DNA from: Oreocharis arfaki
Lineage: Eukaryota; Chordata; Aves; Passeriformes; Paramythiidae
Assembly: GCA_013398015.1 (NCBI GenBank)
Contig: VZRR01002171.1
Location: 310,001 to 374,000 of the forward strand
Direction of reading: 5' to 3'
DNA length: 64,000 nucleotides
The notes below the pieces were generated by a model, which worked only from the letters and a program-made list of their open reading frames with translations, searched no databases and was not told the origin of the DNA. Positions 24,241-37,835 of this stretch are shown here, one piece after another. Numbering within the stretch: position 1 is the first letter of the stretch; every line of letters begins with the position of its first letter. Both the position numbers and the translations under genes were made by a program.

Positions 24241-26629
24241 CCCCTTCTCCACTATTGGGTCTCCCTTTTTCCCAGGCTGATGCCCTTTAGTCTATTGACA
24301 TCAGTATCATCACATTTGCCTAAGATCTCCCACATTCTCAAAGAGCAGTATAGACATAAGACTTCCAATTAATACAAACAACAAAAGGTTCCTGCTAAAT
24401 AGTTCGGTTTTCACTTTACAGGCACAATGAGGAGAGGTGTAAGGAGAGGTTTGTGATGTTTACTACTAATTCAGATGCTGCAGTGGGAAAGAATACTGTA
24501 TTTGAGGGACAATTATACTACAATGGCCAGGGTGTTAAATGTTAACCATTCTACCTTCCCAAGAGCTTTTGAGCTGTTCAAGATCCACGGCACACATTTG
24601 GCAAGGCAGACGTAGTTCTAAATCACCTCTGCAATCTCTGAATTTTGGAAGAAGATATCACTTTACAGGATGAAGCCATGTCCAGGGGGCTGTGCATGAT
24701 GGCTTTTCTGAATTTGATACTTCTGAAGGAGGAGGAATAGGAAAAAGCATGCCCTGATGCCTGGGCATGAGAGCATGGAGTTCTCGGTATGGGAGAGGAA
24801 GAGTGTCTGTGAATGCCAGAGGCTGATCCTGTTTGACAATAAGCGAAAAACTCTGACATATACGCTGTGTAAACAATCTCTCTCTGTTTCTGTACTTGAT
24901 CTGTGGTGAAGTTGATTGTTTTCCAGTTTTTTGATACTTAGCCATGGCTGGTATAAGGTTGACAATTATATTGGTTTCCATAATTTATCCTTTATCATCA
25001 AAGTGGTTTTTTTCCTTAGGTTTTGTCAAGAACCTTTTTAGAAATCATCCATCAAGGAATTTGGAAAATGTGTCCTTACTTTTAAGAATGCATAAAAACA
25101 AATGTGTTGGATGTCCAAATAAAATGCTGATAGGCATTTTTGCACAGGGAGACATTAAACGCAGAGCAGTCTGTGTGACTGACCTGGCAGGGCACTGGTG
25201 TGGACAGCCCTTGGTTTCTGTTTTGCTTCACAGCCAGCCGGGCACTTCGGCTTCTCATACACATGTCCATATTTTGCTCACCAGTCAGCCTACAGCACGT
25301 GGCCTGCAGAATAGGCACCTCATCAGTTTGTAAAAGAATCAGAGTTTGTTATTTAGGGAAAAACGGGGATTAAAATAAAAAAGATTGATTTTTTTTTTCA
25401 GTGTCATTTGGGACTGACTTATAATAAGATCCTGCTGCATTAGATAGTCTTTGCTTCGATTCTTGGTGGTACTAGTTGGATTAGGAATGTCTAGCATGCA
25501 ACTCAAATCCAGAGATTGTGTGCCCGGTATTAAATAGTGGCATAAAACTAGTGAAAAGTAGGAAAGCTCTGTTTAATAACTGACTTGCTACTTTCTTCAA
25601 AATGCAGGAAAACATTTTGTTGATTGAGGTCTGGATGCGTTAACACGTTTTCAGTTGAGATGAATTGATTTTGTTAAATAATTATCCTAACGCATCAGAA
25701 ATACAGGCAATCAATTTGTATTAAAATATTGCAAGTTAAGGCTCTTTTTAGTGTTACAAATTACCTATCCTTGGAATATTGTTAGCTAGCTCTTGAATTA
25801 CAAGAACTTATTTCCGTGTTATTCTTGATTGGATAGTTTTGTTTGGGATGTACAACTTCCCAGACATACGTTTATATCTACCAAGGCTCATGATACAGCC
25901 AGTATATGCTGTTACTCCTTTTTCATCTAGATTTTTGTTTTGGATTAATGAGATTTAGTAATTTTTCTTTATTGTGCAACTTTGAGCTCTCTTCATGTGC
26001 ACATCCCGAATGTTGCACCCTGGCTTATATAATGACTGGCAGCTAAGGGCAGCCACAGGAGTGGTGATGCACAGCAGAGATGTTGATGTGCCAGTTTTGT
26101 GATGCATCTGGTGACTGGTTTGGCCCCTAGGATAAATTTGAGAGATTGCAGATTGTCTTCAATTCATTCCTGCTCTAAGGCCTCTTATGGGTACTTTCTG
26201 CCAATCCACATACATGGGAGAGTGATACACTATGGCAGTTCCTGCTTTTCACCCAAGATCCAGGTCAAGGGCTGCACCAGTCCTGTGTCTTCAGGGTCAT
26301 CAGTTCTTGATGCACTACAGTCATCAGAACCAAGGCAGTGGGCTGGGAAATGTAATAACAGACTTTCCAGGGAGTGTGATGGTTCTTAAGACAACCAGGC
26401 GTGTCTGTATCAAAGCCAACTGCTATGGAAAAAATATTTGTAGCTATTTTTAAGAACTGAGAACGAGTCAGTGAATATAACACAGTAAAAGAGCACAGAA
26501 GCAGGAGGTTGTGCACTTCATTCCTCCAGAACAAATGTATGTTTGATGACCACGGAGCTGTTTGTGGGAAGCAGTCACAGGCAGGAGCACTTGAGGATGA
26601 TTTCTGAATTTTGAAAGAAAAGGAGAAAC

Positions 26630-26820
26630 GTAATTTTTTTGAAGTTTAGCAATTACTTACCATAGTTAATTAATCATATAATTAAGTAAAATGAGACCAT
26701 ATTTCTTGAAATGTGTCAGATAATTATGATACATTTTGGTAATTATGTGTAATAAAATTAATTAAACATATAATTCAAAGAATCAGGAAAATTATTACTT
26801 GAAATGATTTATCCCATACG
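26630..26820. promoter_or_regulatory. Candidate conserved non-coding element, homeodomain-motif rich
   Basis: About 190 bp packed with TTAATTAA/TAATTA-type strings ('catagttaattaatcatata', 'gtaattatgtgtaataaaat') without simple-repeat periodicity. It has no coding frame and no transposon signature. It could equally be neutral AT-rich DNA. Confidence 0.18.
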
Positions 26821-27797
26821 TAGGTCAGAAAAATCTGTTTTATTTTTCTTGTGCTCCATCTGAAACTTATAATCTGGTCTTTTCTGTTTTTGAAATCATT
26901 GCAGATTTCCAGTATTAGCTCTTTGCCTTAATATTTGTTCTTGGTCAGAATTTTTCTTGGGATTCTTTAAACCTCATGATAGTATCAGTCATCCAGTATA
27001 AAAAACCTTGGATCTCTCTTTTTGGATGATTACTTAGAAAATAGATGTGACTGTTACATTGTGCTGATTGTTGCACATACAGAGTGTTTGTAAAAGACAA
27101 GAAAGGAAAAGAAAATGAGGAAAGTAAATATTACCCAAGTGTAAGCCAGTGTGCTTGGAGCTCAAAGGTGTTTTAATATGGTTTTTTTTGGCATCTGCCT
27201 GAAGCATCAAGCACACAAATACTCTCCCGTGGTATGGAGGTCTAAACTGACCTCCCTTTCAGGTTGCAACATTTTTTATAGTTAGTTCTCATTTCCATTA
27301 CTGCTGGGAGGAAATTCTGCTGCCACTGCAGATGAGATACTCTAAGAAGGGGAAGTGATATAAAAAAACCCTATAAAATCATGCTTGTGATATTAATTTT
27401 CTCACCTCAGGCTTAATAATAATTTTATGGTCATTTTTGAGAAGTTTTTTAGCCATAATGTTTTATCTATCTTTATGGTTCCTTACGCTATATTTAATCA
27501 GTGTAATTATAGAAGGATAATTAAATATAATGCTACTTAGTTCTTAAGATTTTAGCACTATTACTATTAATGTAACTAAAAAAAGCCCCTTGTAAATCTT
27601 GATGTCTACACAAAGCAAAATATTTGATATGCCATTAAAAGGGAAATGGTGGTGCATTTTTGTTGGTATGGCAGCACACATCCCAATGCATTAGTTCATT
27701 GGTTGAAGGAAATTTTTAGGAGCATGAGATAACTGAAGTGAAAGATACTCATTTGTATTAGGATCCTAGGATGTCTCAGATTTTTAAGAAACAGCAT

Positions 27798-27915
27798 AGG
27801 CCCCAATTTAGAAAATTGCTTAGGCTTATGATTAAGTTAACCTTTAGGAACTTGAACTCTTGAGTGCTTGTGTTTAAGTTACAGGTTTACATGCCCAAAT
27901 GTACTGGCTTGGCTG
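27798..27915. repeat. Ancient amniote palindromic repeat copy
   Basis: 'ggccccaatttagaaaattg', 'cttaggcttatgattaagtt', 'tgagtgcttgtgtttaagtt' and 'acatgcccaaatgtactggc' follow the layout of an old repeat widespread in turtles and crocodilians. That repeat has the arms 'ggcccaattcagcaaagcac' and 'ttaagcacatgcttaagtg' around a short central spacer. The copy is heavily diverged. The family match is from memory and I give no family name. Confidence 0.5.
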
Positions 27916-30900
27916 TTTTTTGCATATCTTGTAATATCTGTTGGAAGGCAAGCCATGGGTCTGGTGCCAGTATGATCCATGTTAATCTTCTTTAAATTGA
28001 GGTGAAAGAATCCTATGTGGGAGGAGAGGTTGGGGTAAATGGGTGTAAGGAGGCATATTTCAGTGCTGCTCAAACCTTCTTATGGTGCTACTGTGAACAG
28101 GATGCAGAATGAATATGTAAATTTTGCTCTGAACATATTTCTTTGCCCATTAATATCACATTCCTGACTTTCCACTTTTTCCAGGGGAAAAACTTCTAGA
28201 TTGAAAGGTTAGATACTGCTCTTCTATGATAAACATCATAGTTACTTCATTTTTTTTCAAAAAGATGAAAGAGTAATGACATTTTAATGTGTCCTGTAAG
28301 CAACAGGAATATAGTCAGCTTGATATCAGTATAAAAACATTTCATTATATGCATTCTAATCAGTGGACACTAATTGTCAAGCTTGTCAGAAGAGAGCCAA
28401 GACTGAATGTGCTCATCCTTTTTAGCTCAGAGCTGAGGCATCTTGGCAAGGCCGGGTAGAGACAATTCCTTGATTTTCTCATGCAGCACCACTTTTCTCT
28501 ACTTCTCCGCAGTATCTGTCAATTACACACCTCTGCAGTCACCATCTTTGGCATTTCTCTGGGGAACTCTGGGACCAGTGTTTTAATGTAATGGCGCTGG
28601 CTTCAGTCACGTCGAAAATTACATGTATGCTTTTGGATGATGGGTGGTCCTATGTCTTGCACATGCAGATGTCAGACATGCAGTTTTGGGCCTTAGATTG
28701 GCACTGGACTGTCTGCTTTGGGATAAAGTGGGATAATAATCTTGACTCATGCTCTCTTGTTAGCCCTAAGCTGTATTTACACTTAAGTACCCAATGTAAG
28801 TGATTCAGAATTGATCTGCCATGCAAATACAAAATGAAAAAAAAGTAAAATTGTGTTGCATATTCATAGCCTGGCAGTGATATCACATGATTTCATGCCT
28901 GTAAGAAAAACAGAGGAGATACATGCTAGAAAAACATCTGTAAACTAGATTGTTCTTCACTGTGAATGCCAGATACGAGTAGTTACCACTGGCAAAGGTA
29001 TGGTGCCATATTAAGGCTACCTCTAGCAAGCTTCCAGAAGCAGTCTCCCAATGAAGGGAGCACAGGATTTGGGCTGCGCCTCTGCCAGTGGAACTGAGGG
29101 ATCTGAACTCATTCTGGGGTGGAGACTTGTAGACTGACTTGTAAATGAAATGTAAAATTTCCCTCTTGGCTTCTCACTCTTATTACAGAATTAATTTTAG
29201 AAACTAGAACCTTTTCCATAATATTCTCCTAAAGGAAATGTGTCTTCTATGGGGGAAATGCCTCTTTTTCAAAGAGCCTGAACAGAGCCTGTGTATTGCC
29301 TGAGTGCTCCCTCTGCTCTGCTTCATGTGACAGTGATAAATACTTTTTGGAGTTTCACAGTACTGTTACTAAGCCAAGTACCATGGTAGCACAAAGTCTG
29401 AGTAGTAATAGTAGTATATTGATTTGAAAAGTAGTGCAAGACAGTAGGTGGGAATAGTCAGAGGTTTGTGATAACTCATCATATTAGATGTCTTTTGTTG
29501 TGCTTATCCTTGCTAGAAGAGAAGGAACAGCACAGTTTGGAGGTGCTCAGCCATGTCCTAAGTAATTTTAAAGGAGATAGGCAGCTGCCACTCTCCATTC
29601 CAAGGAGACTCCTATCACCTTTTCTTGTGTCCCATTACAACTACTGCTACTTTCGTCTTGGTGCAGCTCCAGGGACTAAGCTGGTCATAGGAACATCAGT
29701 ATCCTTGGAAGAGGTGGACAAGGTCAGAAAAGGTGATACTCTAAGGGGACTTTTAAGAAGCAAAGGAGGTGCCAAAGTGGAGAAGTATCAGCACATAACA
29801 CTAGAGCCATGTATTACAGTGATTGTTTACTATGCATAGCACTGGGTATATATTTGTGCTTTACTACACTGGAGGTTGCAGTGGGGTGTAAATGTTACAT
29901 CTGCCTTGTAACAGTGCTCTGCACAAAATTAAACTGCATTTGGTATCTCCATTTCTATGGGATTAAGTCAGACTTTATGGGGGTGTATATTCAGAACCTT
30001 GGATTTAGATTCAGAGTTGTATGGCTAAAATCCCCGGCTGTTTCGTTAAAAAAACCCCAGCAAAACAACCAAACTTCTTGTTTTTCCAAAAGAATCAATG
30101 TCCCTGTGGTTACTGCTGTGGGACATGTGCAACTTAAGTACTATTGCTTCTCTTCCCATTTTAATGAAATACAAAATGGCAACTTTTCAGAGATTACTCT
30201 TCTTGCAATAAATTGTCTGTCACTTAGGAAGAAAGACATTTTTGCATTGTTCCTTAGGAAGGTGGTGGTGCAGTGAGTTTTGTTGGTGGACTCATGAAGA
30301 AGACATTGGCTATCTCTGTGTGGTATTAGAACTTTAATTAGTGGGAGGCATATTAGAAACTGTATTTCACATTTAGAATACAAACAGAGGCTGTTACATT
30401 GTCTCTCCTCCTCCTTTCAATTAGTTCGTCTGTTAAAAAGGATTCTTTGGATTAAAAGCATTTCTTCTACATCACATGAGGAAATTTCTTAAAACAGCAA
30501 CAACAAAAACAGGTCAACTAATGAAAGAAGTGATTTTTAAAAGGCCAGGTAATTTTTGGATGGCTGAGTTACAGCCATGCTTAGAAAAGGTGTAATAAGG
30601 AAGCTGCTTTAATTATGAATAAAATAATTGGTAAGCAAGATGAATTTCTGCCAAGTAGGGAGCTTAACCCAGCTTTGACTTTCAGCAGAACCCTGTAGTC
30701 CCTTTTCATTTTTACTTGTGTGGTTTATTTTAATAATGTGCTTTGTTTTTCAGTGACTGGATGGAAGAAGCATTAAGAAGACAATTCATTAATATGGATT
30801 TGCATTTTTGAAACTATTGGGTAGCAAAATCCATTAAGAACAAGATCTAATGAAATGCCCAAGGGGACTACTGTTATAAGTTAGTGGTGGTAGTCTTCTA

Positions 30901-31270
30901 AATGCACCAGGACCCTTGTAACTACAACCAGATTTTCTCTCTTCACATACCTGGCTGTCCCAGATTGAGGTAGCTTTTTACCTGTGCTTAGAGATGTTTC
31001 AGAATACATAGGTTTGTTTTCTCTCTCTTCTCTGAAAACCAGTTATCAGAAAGCAAAGAATCACAGCTCATGACACTGGATTCAAGATGGGAAAGCTACA
31101 GTCCTTTTAGAACAGGGAGATTTCTCCAGATAATTCAGTAATCTGTGTGGGTTTAAAAACCTTGTATCTAGAACAGTTCCTCTCTCAGTGTTTGAGGCAA
31201 ATCTCTTTTAAAAGTTCGTATACTCTTAGGCTATTGCCATTCTCTTCTGTAGCTTCAGGCTCATGACTTG
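27916..31270. other. Unique non-coding DNA
   Basis: No supported gene. Two frames, 29468-29839 (123 codons, GTG start) and 29809-30276 (155 codons, the longest in the window), follow each other with a 31-bp overlap. Neither has a domain I can name, and the second has the Cys/Phe/Leu-rich look of translated T-rich DNA. I treat both as chance. Confidence 0.5.
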
Positions 31271-31372
31271 GAATCACAGAGTCAAGAAGGTTGGGAATGA
31301 CCTCTAAGATCGTGGAGTCCAACTGTTAACTTAGCACTGCCATGTTCATTCCTAAGCCATGTCCCCAAGTGC
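31271..31372 (-). mobile_element. CR1 LINE, 3'-end fragment
   Basis: Read on the plus strand this is the reverse complement of the CR1 3' UTR: 'gaatcacagag' (the terminal ATTCTRTG-type tail), then 'ggttgggaatgacctctaag', 'gtggagtccaactgttaac' and 'ctaagccatgtccccaag'. The element therefore points to the minus strand. About 100 bp survive, cut off at the 5' side as is usual for CR1 because reverse transcription starts at the 3' end and often aborts. There is no coding remnant. It belongs to the same type as the fragment at 36632. Confidence 0.92.
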
Positions 31373-34300
31373 TTATGATCAGCACTAGAGAAGATGCGAC
31401 GGATATTCCTATGGAATTCTTCCATCGAGCCTGTGTCTTACCGCTTTTAAATGAGCAGTATTTATCTCCATCGGTCTTTGTGGGGGGAAAGTTAACTCCA
31501 TTTTTTGTCCTAGAATTTACCCCCCTTTTCTCATCTGCTTTTGCAGGAGGAGCTAAATCGCAGCTCAGACCATGATGGTACACTGGTCCAGACATTCCCT
31601 GTAAAGATTCATTTCTTTGAGCACTACTCAATGGCATTTACTTTCCCCATCAAGCCATTTTTTCTTACATTCTCATGCTTTTCGTCTTTGCTCATCCTGC
31701 AAGCCATTCTTACAAAGGGCTACCCCATAATGGCTATTAAAACATGACTGCTGTTCTGTGGATTCTCACCCTTGTGCTTTACCTCCTCCGTAAATCTCCC
31801 ATTCCCCTACTTGACTGTTTGCCTCTCCAAAATTTGCTGCATTTGGCTGAAATGCTCTCTTACATTCAAGGATGGTTCCTTGACTGATGTGGCCTTCATA
31901 ACAGTCTTGGAAGGTAAAAGATTGTGATAGATGGACATAGTAAAAAAAGATATTTTTTTTCAGGAAGCAGGAACGTGTTTTTACTCTGCTGTCTCCACTG
32001 GTCCATTTACCACTGAGAGAAGAAAGAAGTGGAGATTAGAAACTGTTCTGCTAAATTAACCCTAGCTGGTCTCAGGTGATTAGTCACTAACACATTTTTG
32101 CATGAACACCTTCGGTTGACAAATTCTGACTCCTAGCACCAGGTGGCTAAGAGCTTTCCCATTGAAATACGTGAGCATCAAGTAATATCTGTTGTTGAAT
32201 TCCTTGTGTTGTTAATGGGAACTGGCATCTTCTGCCATCAACTGTAATTCAAGTAAATTATACTCTCTGTGACAGAAGAAATTAAACTGTGTTGTACAGC
32301 ACATGGCCCAACACAAATTCATGTTTTTTAACATACCAAATTATATAAGCAATGTCTTTACAGTCAATAGTTTTAAGGCAGATTAATTGTTCATGTCAAT
32401 GCTTATTTTTTGAGATCTTTTGCTTTCATTACTCAATTTTTCTTACCTCACCAGCATTACTTAGGGCATCTTTTCATGGAAGAGACTGGTGGAAAGAAGT
32501 TTTGAATTTCTTATTTGGTGTTTAATTTGGAAAACCTCTGCATACTTGACAGTTTGGAAAGTCTGGTGTCTCAGTAGGGAATTGGAAGACTATTTTTAGA
32601 TAACCATGTTTTGAAAATCTTGCTTGTAATTTTCTTCCATAATAAAATGTGGTCCATTTAATCTGTTCTGCATAATTTCCAATCATGATACTACTTCTTG
32701 TGCATAAATAATTAACTAGAATGTCTGAGGTCATTTGTGTCTTTTGCTCTACAGAACAAATAACATAATGACCACTACTCAGGATTAGGGACGAGATGGC
32801 CTTAAAGTTTTAATATTGTTGTATTCTGTTAGCTGACCTAAACCAAGATACCAGTAATGGTTTGTTAACCTTCAGAGACAACTGTAGATGTTGAAAAAAA
32901 TGCTAGACGGATTTGTGTAGCTATCTAAAACCTCTGTCCGCAAGGTCCTGTGTTAACTGGTCACTGGAACAGCTCATTTAATGAAACCCTTTGGCAGTTC
33001 AGGTCTTTGTTTGATTTGTTTCTCCTCTTCTGCCTGAGAATGGGGCAGCCAGTATTTATCTGCTTGACAGAAATTCTGTGGAGGGTAAGGAAAGCCTGTG
33101 AAGTGCTTTGAAGTTGCAATGCACAGCAGAGTAACACTTCTATGAATAATATTTTCTGGTCCATTTTTCATGATAGCCAATTAATGTATAAAAAAGAGTA
33201 AAACCTTCAGAATCATGGTAGTTGATAGAAATGCACAGAATATTTATCTTTAAGATGTAATAAAGAAAAGTAACTGATGAGTATGGCAAAAATCACTTGG
33301 AAGAAACATGAGTGAATGTTCATCTTCCCAAATTAATCAGCAGCTTCCTTAAGATGGGAGATTTGACTGTTTCAAGTCTACTTGTCATAACTGTGGTATC
33401 AGCTACGTTTCAGTATCTTGAAATGTTTTTAAATTAATTTTCTCCCCTGCTTTAACTGGAGGAAAATATATTATTTTTGTGGCATTAGCACTATGCAAAA
33501 CCACTCCTATATGTCCTAGTTGCAGGACTTAACCAAATGCAGTGTGTGGGTACTTAAATGGATTTTCTTCTTTTACTCTTACCTGCTTGGGTATGTAGAA
33601 CTGAAATGAGTCTGAAACAGAGAACAGGTCTGAAAACAGAGAACTGTACAAACCTAAGCAAGCCTTAACAACTCAGCTGTAGAAAACCCCCTGTAAATGC
33701 TATTATCAGCTCCATGTCCACTAGTTTTAGTGTTGAAACAAGAAATCTTAACTAAGCCAAATGGACAGAGGTAATTGTGATTTGAATTTCTGTTTTTCTC
33801 AGCTGTAACCGGAGAAAGGTCAATATATTTTTATATGAGTAAATCCCACAAGATTGTTGATTAACCCTCTCTGACATTTTTTCAGTGCAACTTTTCTTCT
33901 ATTCAGGAGGTTGACTACATGACACAGAAAGGCTGAGCCATACACTAGGGTTTTTTAATCTGTCTGGAGCTCCAGAAGAGTTAAGGAAATGTTTAGCTTA
34001 GAAGATTTCCAAAAAAAGTATCTAAATTTTTTTGGTGCTGGAGTGTTTGCTTGGTTTTGATCGACTTACAGGCTTTTTGACAATTGCTTAAAATAGAAGT
34101 GTAATATTTGAGGCCAAACAGAGTGTATCATCCTCAGGTTTGAAGGTTATTTTTTGACTTTTTCATGCTTAGAATTTTTTGAATAATACTTCATATTTAA
34201 CCTAAAAACAGTTTATGGCTGAAGAAGATACTCTTTTTTTCTAATGTTTTTTGCTACCATAATGAAAATCTGTTATTTGCCTACCTCAGTAGTTTAAATT

Positions 34301-36631
34301 TGTCATACTTAAAAATTTGTGGAAACTCTCTATTCTTTCATAAGGATATAAATAGATCTGAATTTGATCTTTCATGAACTCTAGATTTAATCATTTCAAA
34401 TCGGTTTTGGTGTGTCATTCTCACGATCAGTATGCATAAAGGTGTATGCATGTGTATAGCTAGCATATTTGTGTGCTTGTGCATTTAATTGATTTATTCA
34501 GCAGCACTTTAATTTGTACTAGGATTGTTGAGAACTTCAAGCTTGGTATTCTATGGGTTCAGTAATCTTAACATAAATTATTCCTTGTTTTAAATTAGCT
34601 CTAGGTGTCCATTGGGAAAAGAATAGTATCACCCATATAGAAAATTAGCCTGGGGTTATTACGTATTGGAGGAATCAAATCCTTGAGGAATCACTGTGCT
34701 CATCATTGCAGAGTGGTATTGTGTATTGGAGGACAGATTCAAAAGTAGTAGTAGATTGACAAATGAAGTAAAATTCAAGTGACTTTTTTAATGCTGTCAG
34801 ATTCAAAGTCTTGCTCCTCAAAGTCTTTGATGATACCTGTTTGATTACACTGCTTTTGGTCTTTCTTGCTCTCATATTGTCAGTAGTGTTATCATTTTAC
34901 TGAATGTCAGCTGAAAATGTCCCTCCCCCCAATATGTCTTCTTACATTTAGAATTTTACATAATTACTGTCAGATTTTGGTTCCCAAGCTAGATTGATCT
35001 GCAGAGTGAACCCTCTGGCCCTTGCAATATTTTTCAATATCTAACTTCTTTTTAAAAAACCCAACCCTGAAAGCAAATACAACGTTTTTAGATCTCATGC
35101 CAGTTGAGAAAACGTTCATTAAATAAACTAACTGCAATGTTGTGGAATTTTACCTGCCAGGATACCTGGTGCATTAATTTCAGAAAAAAAGAGTGGTACT
35201 TCTTTGTGTGTCAGTGTTAATTGCATTATTTATTGCCTATGATTTTAGGAAATAGAAGTTGGAAAAGTATTTAAAATGAGAACTGTAAATTAAAAAATCA
35301 AATTGAAGGAAGAGTGAGCAATGAAACATAGAGAAGAAAATGAACAAAATAAATAAAAAAGAGAAGGGGATAAGTAATTATTTCAGCCTTTCAAAATGGA
35401 GCACATTTTCTTAGGAAGTGGTGCAACAGAAATGGGGATGAGGACAGGGCAGGTTGTACAGGACATCCCTTGTATTCAAGCAGATCCTCAAGTACTCTTG
35501 AGTCAAGCACAGGCAACAGAAGTGTTCAAGAATAAAAACTGAAAAGTTCTGAATATTTTTGAAAATAAGGCTTGTGCCTAGATTTGGAACCCCATCTCAA
35601 ACTGGGCATGCATAGGTGTGTAATCAAAATGTTTTCCCCTCATTTATAAATTGCTCTGATAGCGGAGGAAAGGCAGAGAAGAAAGTGGGTGAACGAAGCC
35701 AGCTTTGTGCCAATAGAGTTGTTGTTTTCTAGGAAACAGCACTTGCCCTGCTTCATTGTTACTGGGTCACTACTTCTGCAGGTCGGAGCAAATCCACATT
35801 TTTACGCTCTAGCATTGTGTTTGATATAGGAGGGAAGTTCAGAATTTTGAATGTAGATGAATTACAGGAATGAAGGTAAAATAGGGGCAAAATGTTTCCT
35901 GCTGAGATACTCTGTGGGACAGTGTTTCATTTCTAGTAATACTAGGTTTTTAAAAAAAGAGAATGTGTTAAAGAACCATTATTTTTCAATGTCGTGATGT
36001 GTATGATGAAACTTGAAAACCATTAGACTAAAGTGCTAAAGAAATTAAAAATTAAAGATGACATTTAATCTTTAAGCTATCACTAATACAAAGTAGTGCA
36101 TCAGAGTGAAATAAAATAAGGAAAATGTGTGAATGAAATTTTGAGTTTTCTGGATTCCATGATTTTTCTACTCTGTGCCTTGTAATTTAGAGTGTTATTT
36201 GACTATATATCAAAATTTCCAGTTTATGAACAAGCCTTTGTTGTGAATATACACAAGATCCAAGCTTTTGACAATGTGAAACTTAATGATCTGCAGCAAG
36301 GAAAGTGAGGAAAAGCAAGCAATAACATATGGAAGTGAATTTACTAATTTCTTCATCATGAAGATAATCATGGTTCTGAAATGCAGTGAAAAAAGATGAT
36401 GTTGAGATGCTGTGGTTAATGGGGGCCATATAAAACTGAAGTAGGTGGAAGAGAACAGATGGAAACTTGAGGAGAAATAGCCTGTCCAGAGATCTGCTTG
36501 GTGCTGTCATTTGAAATTCATAAGGTTTGGTGCTTCGTAGACATGTAATTTCCTTGGGTTTCCAGGTACTTGGATACTATAACTGTGCTCCTTCACCATG
36601 TTGTAATTATGACAGAAAAAAAGAACTATTT
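31373..36631. other. Unique non-coding DNA
   Basis: No gene or further repeat recognised. The segment 31380-31760 has open frames on both strands (77 and 103 codons) next to the CR1 end but no homology I can name. A short imperfect tandem repeat of an 18-19-bp unit ('tctgaaacagagaac') occurs at 33610-33646. Sequence from 34 to 36.6 kb is AT-rich and featureless. Confidence 0.5.
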
Positions 36632-36780
36632 AGAATCATTAAATACTTAAGGCTGGAAAAGACCTTTAAGATCATTGAGTCCAACCATTAACCCAGCCCT
36701 GCCATATTCACCACTAAACCAAGTCCCCAAATGCCACATCTGCATGCTTTCTGAACACTTCTGGAGGTGGTGTTACTTAG
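36632..36780 (-). mobile_element. CR1 LINE, 3'-end fragment (element A)
   Basis: 'agaatcatt' tail remnant, 'ggctggaaaagacctttaag', 'cattgagtccaaccattaac', 'caccactaaaccaagtcccc' and 'tgccacatctgcatgctttc' match the CR1 3' region in antisense order. The fragment stops where a second CR1 of another subfamily begins at 36782. Either B inserted at this point and the rest of A was lost, or A was already truncated there. Confidence 0.92.
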
Positions 36781-36781
36781 G

Positions 36782-37835
36782 GAATCATAGGATAAAGTGG
36801 TCTGAAAGAGTGTTCAGGAGATCTCTTGTCCAACCTCACACAGTGTGGCCAGGTTAGACCAGGTTGCTCAGGTACTGACTCAGTTGAATCTTCAAAGTCT
36901 CTGAAAAAATTAAACAATGTTTTGGTACATCTCATTCCACTGGTGGACTGTCCTTACAGGGAAGGGTTTTTACTATATATCCTGTCTGAACTTCTCTTAT
37001 TTTACCTTAGGCCCCTTGTCTTCTGTCCTGTCATGCTCTTCCGTAAAGACCCTGACTTCATCTCTTCAGTGATCCTCCTCACAGGTGCTATGGGACTGTT
37101 GGTAGGTGCCCTCAAAGCCATCTGTTTTCCAGGCACAACATGCCTTGTTCCTTCAGTCTCTCCCCACAGGTCTCTTGCTGCAGACCCCAAACAGTCTCGA
37201 AACCCTCTGCTGAAATTTGCCCCGGTTCATTGATGTGTTTCTTGTATTTGTGAGTGGGGGTTGTGGTATTCTGGATGTGATCTGATGAGTACTGAGCAAG
37301 GCAATCGTCCCTCCTCTCTGCTGGCCATAGTCCGGCTCACACAGCTGAGGAAACTGCTGGCCTTTGCTGCCAGTGCGCGCTGCTGGCTCACATTCAGCTC
37401 CGTACACACCAAGACTTTCCACTGGCCTGCTTCCCAGCGAGGCCCGGCCTGTATTGTGTATTCCTTCCCAAGTGCAGGACAAGGCTTTTGTTCTTGTTGA
37501 ATTTCAGGAGGTTCCTACTTCTTCTGTCTGAAGACAGGCGCAAGATTTGCCTTCTTCCAGTTCTTGGGGGCCTGTCCTGCTCCTTTCGAAGGTGCCCCTT
37601 GGAAGTGAGCAGTATTGGATGCAGCCTGCCAGGTCCCATGGACGCCTATGGACTGGGATACCTGGGTCAATCCTCATGCGCTGCTGGGCATCCCATTTTC
37701 CAACTCTGCCTCACTGTGCTGAGGCCTGGAGGATGTTTTTAGTTAAGACTGGGGCAAAGAAGGCATGGAGTACCTCAGCCCTTCTTGTGTGCATGGTCAC
37801 TGAGTCACCTGCCTCTGTTGCTGTGTTCTCTGAAA
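36782..37835 (-). mobile_element. CR1 LINE, 3' half with internal deletion (element B)
   Basis: This is an antisense CR1 of a different subfamily ('gatctcttgtccaacctcac', 'ccaggttagaccaggttgct', 'gtattctggatgtgatctga'). It runs from the 3' tail at 36782 through the end of the reverse-transcriptase frame. Minus-strand translation gives recognisable RT remnants in different frames: RNLLKFNKNKSLVLHLGRN (about 37450-37510) and NVSQQRALAAKASSFLSC (about 37330-37390). Frameshifts therefore separate them. Near 37517 the match jumps several hundred bases further into ORF2 ('gtctgaagacaggcgcaaga', then 'gcaaagaaggcatggagtac'), showing an internal deletion. It is a dead copy. The frames on either strand here, including 36826-37233, are products of this repeat. 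Confidence 0.92.

Larger units (their letters stand above)
21091..27797. other. Unique non-coding DNA with AT-rich motif clusters
   Basis: No supported gene. Notable small structures are the 18-bp palindrome at 24223-24240 (listed separately), an 8-bp-arm inverted repeat at 21752-21772, and two TAAT/ATTA-rich stretches at about 22330-22530 and 26630-26820 that could be conserved elements. Overlapping frames at 24.6-25.3 kb on both strands have no motif. Confidence 0.5.

Noticed and set aside
29468..30276. Two consecutive, slightly overlapping open frames (123 and 155 codons) on the plus strand
   Set aside because: First begins with GTG, no Kozak or domain content, composition of translated T-rich DNA; this arrangement would be meaningful in bacteria but not in this vertebrate context.
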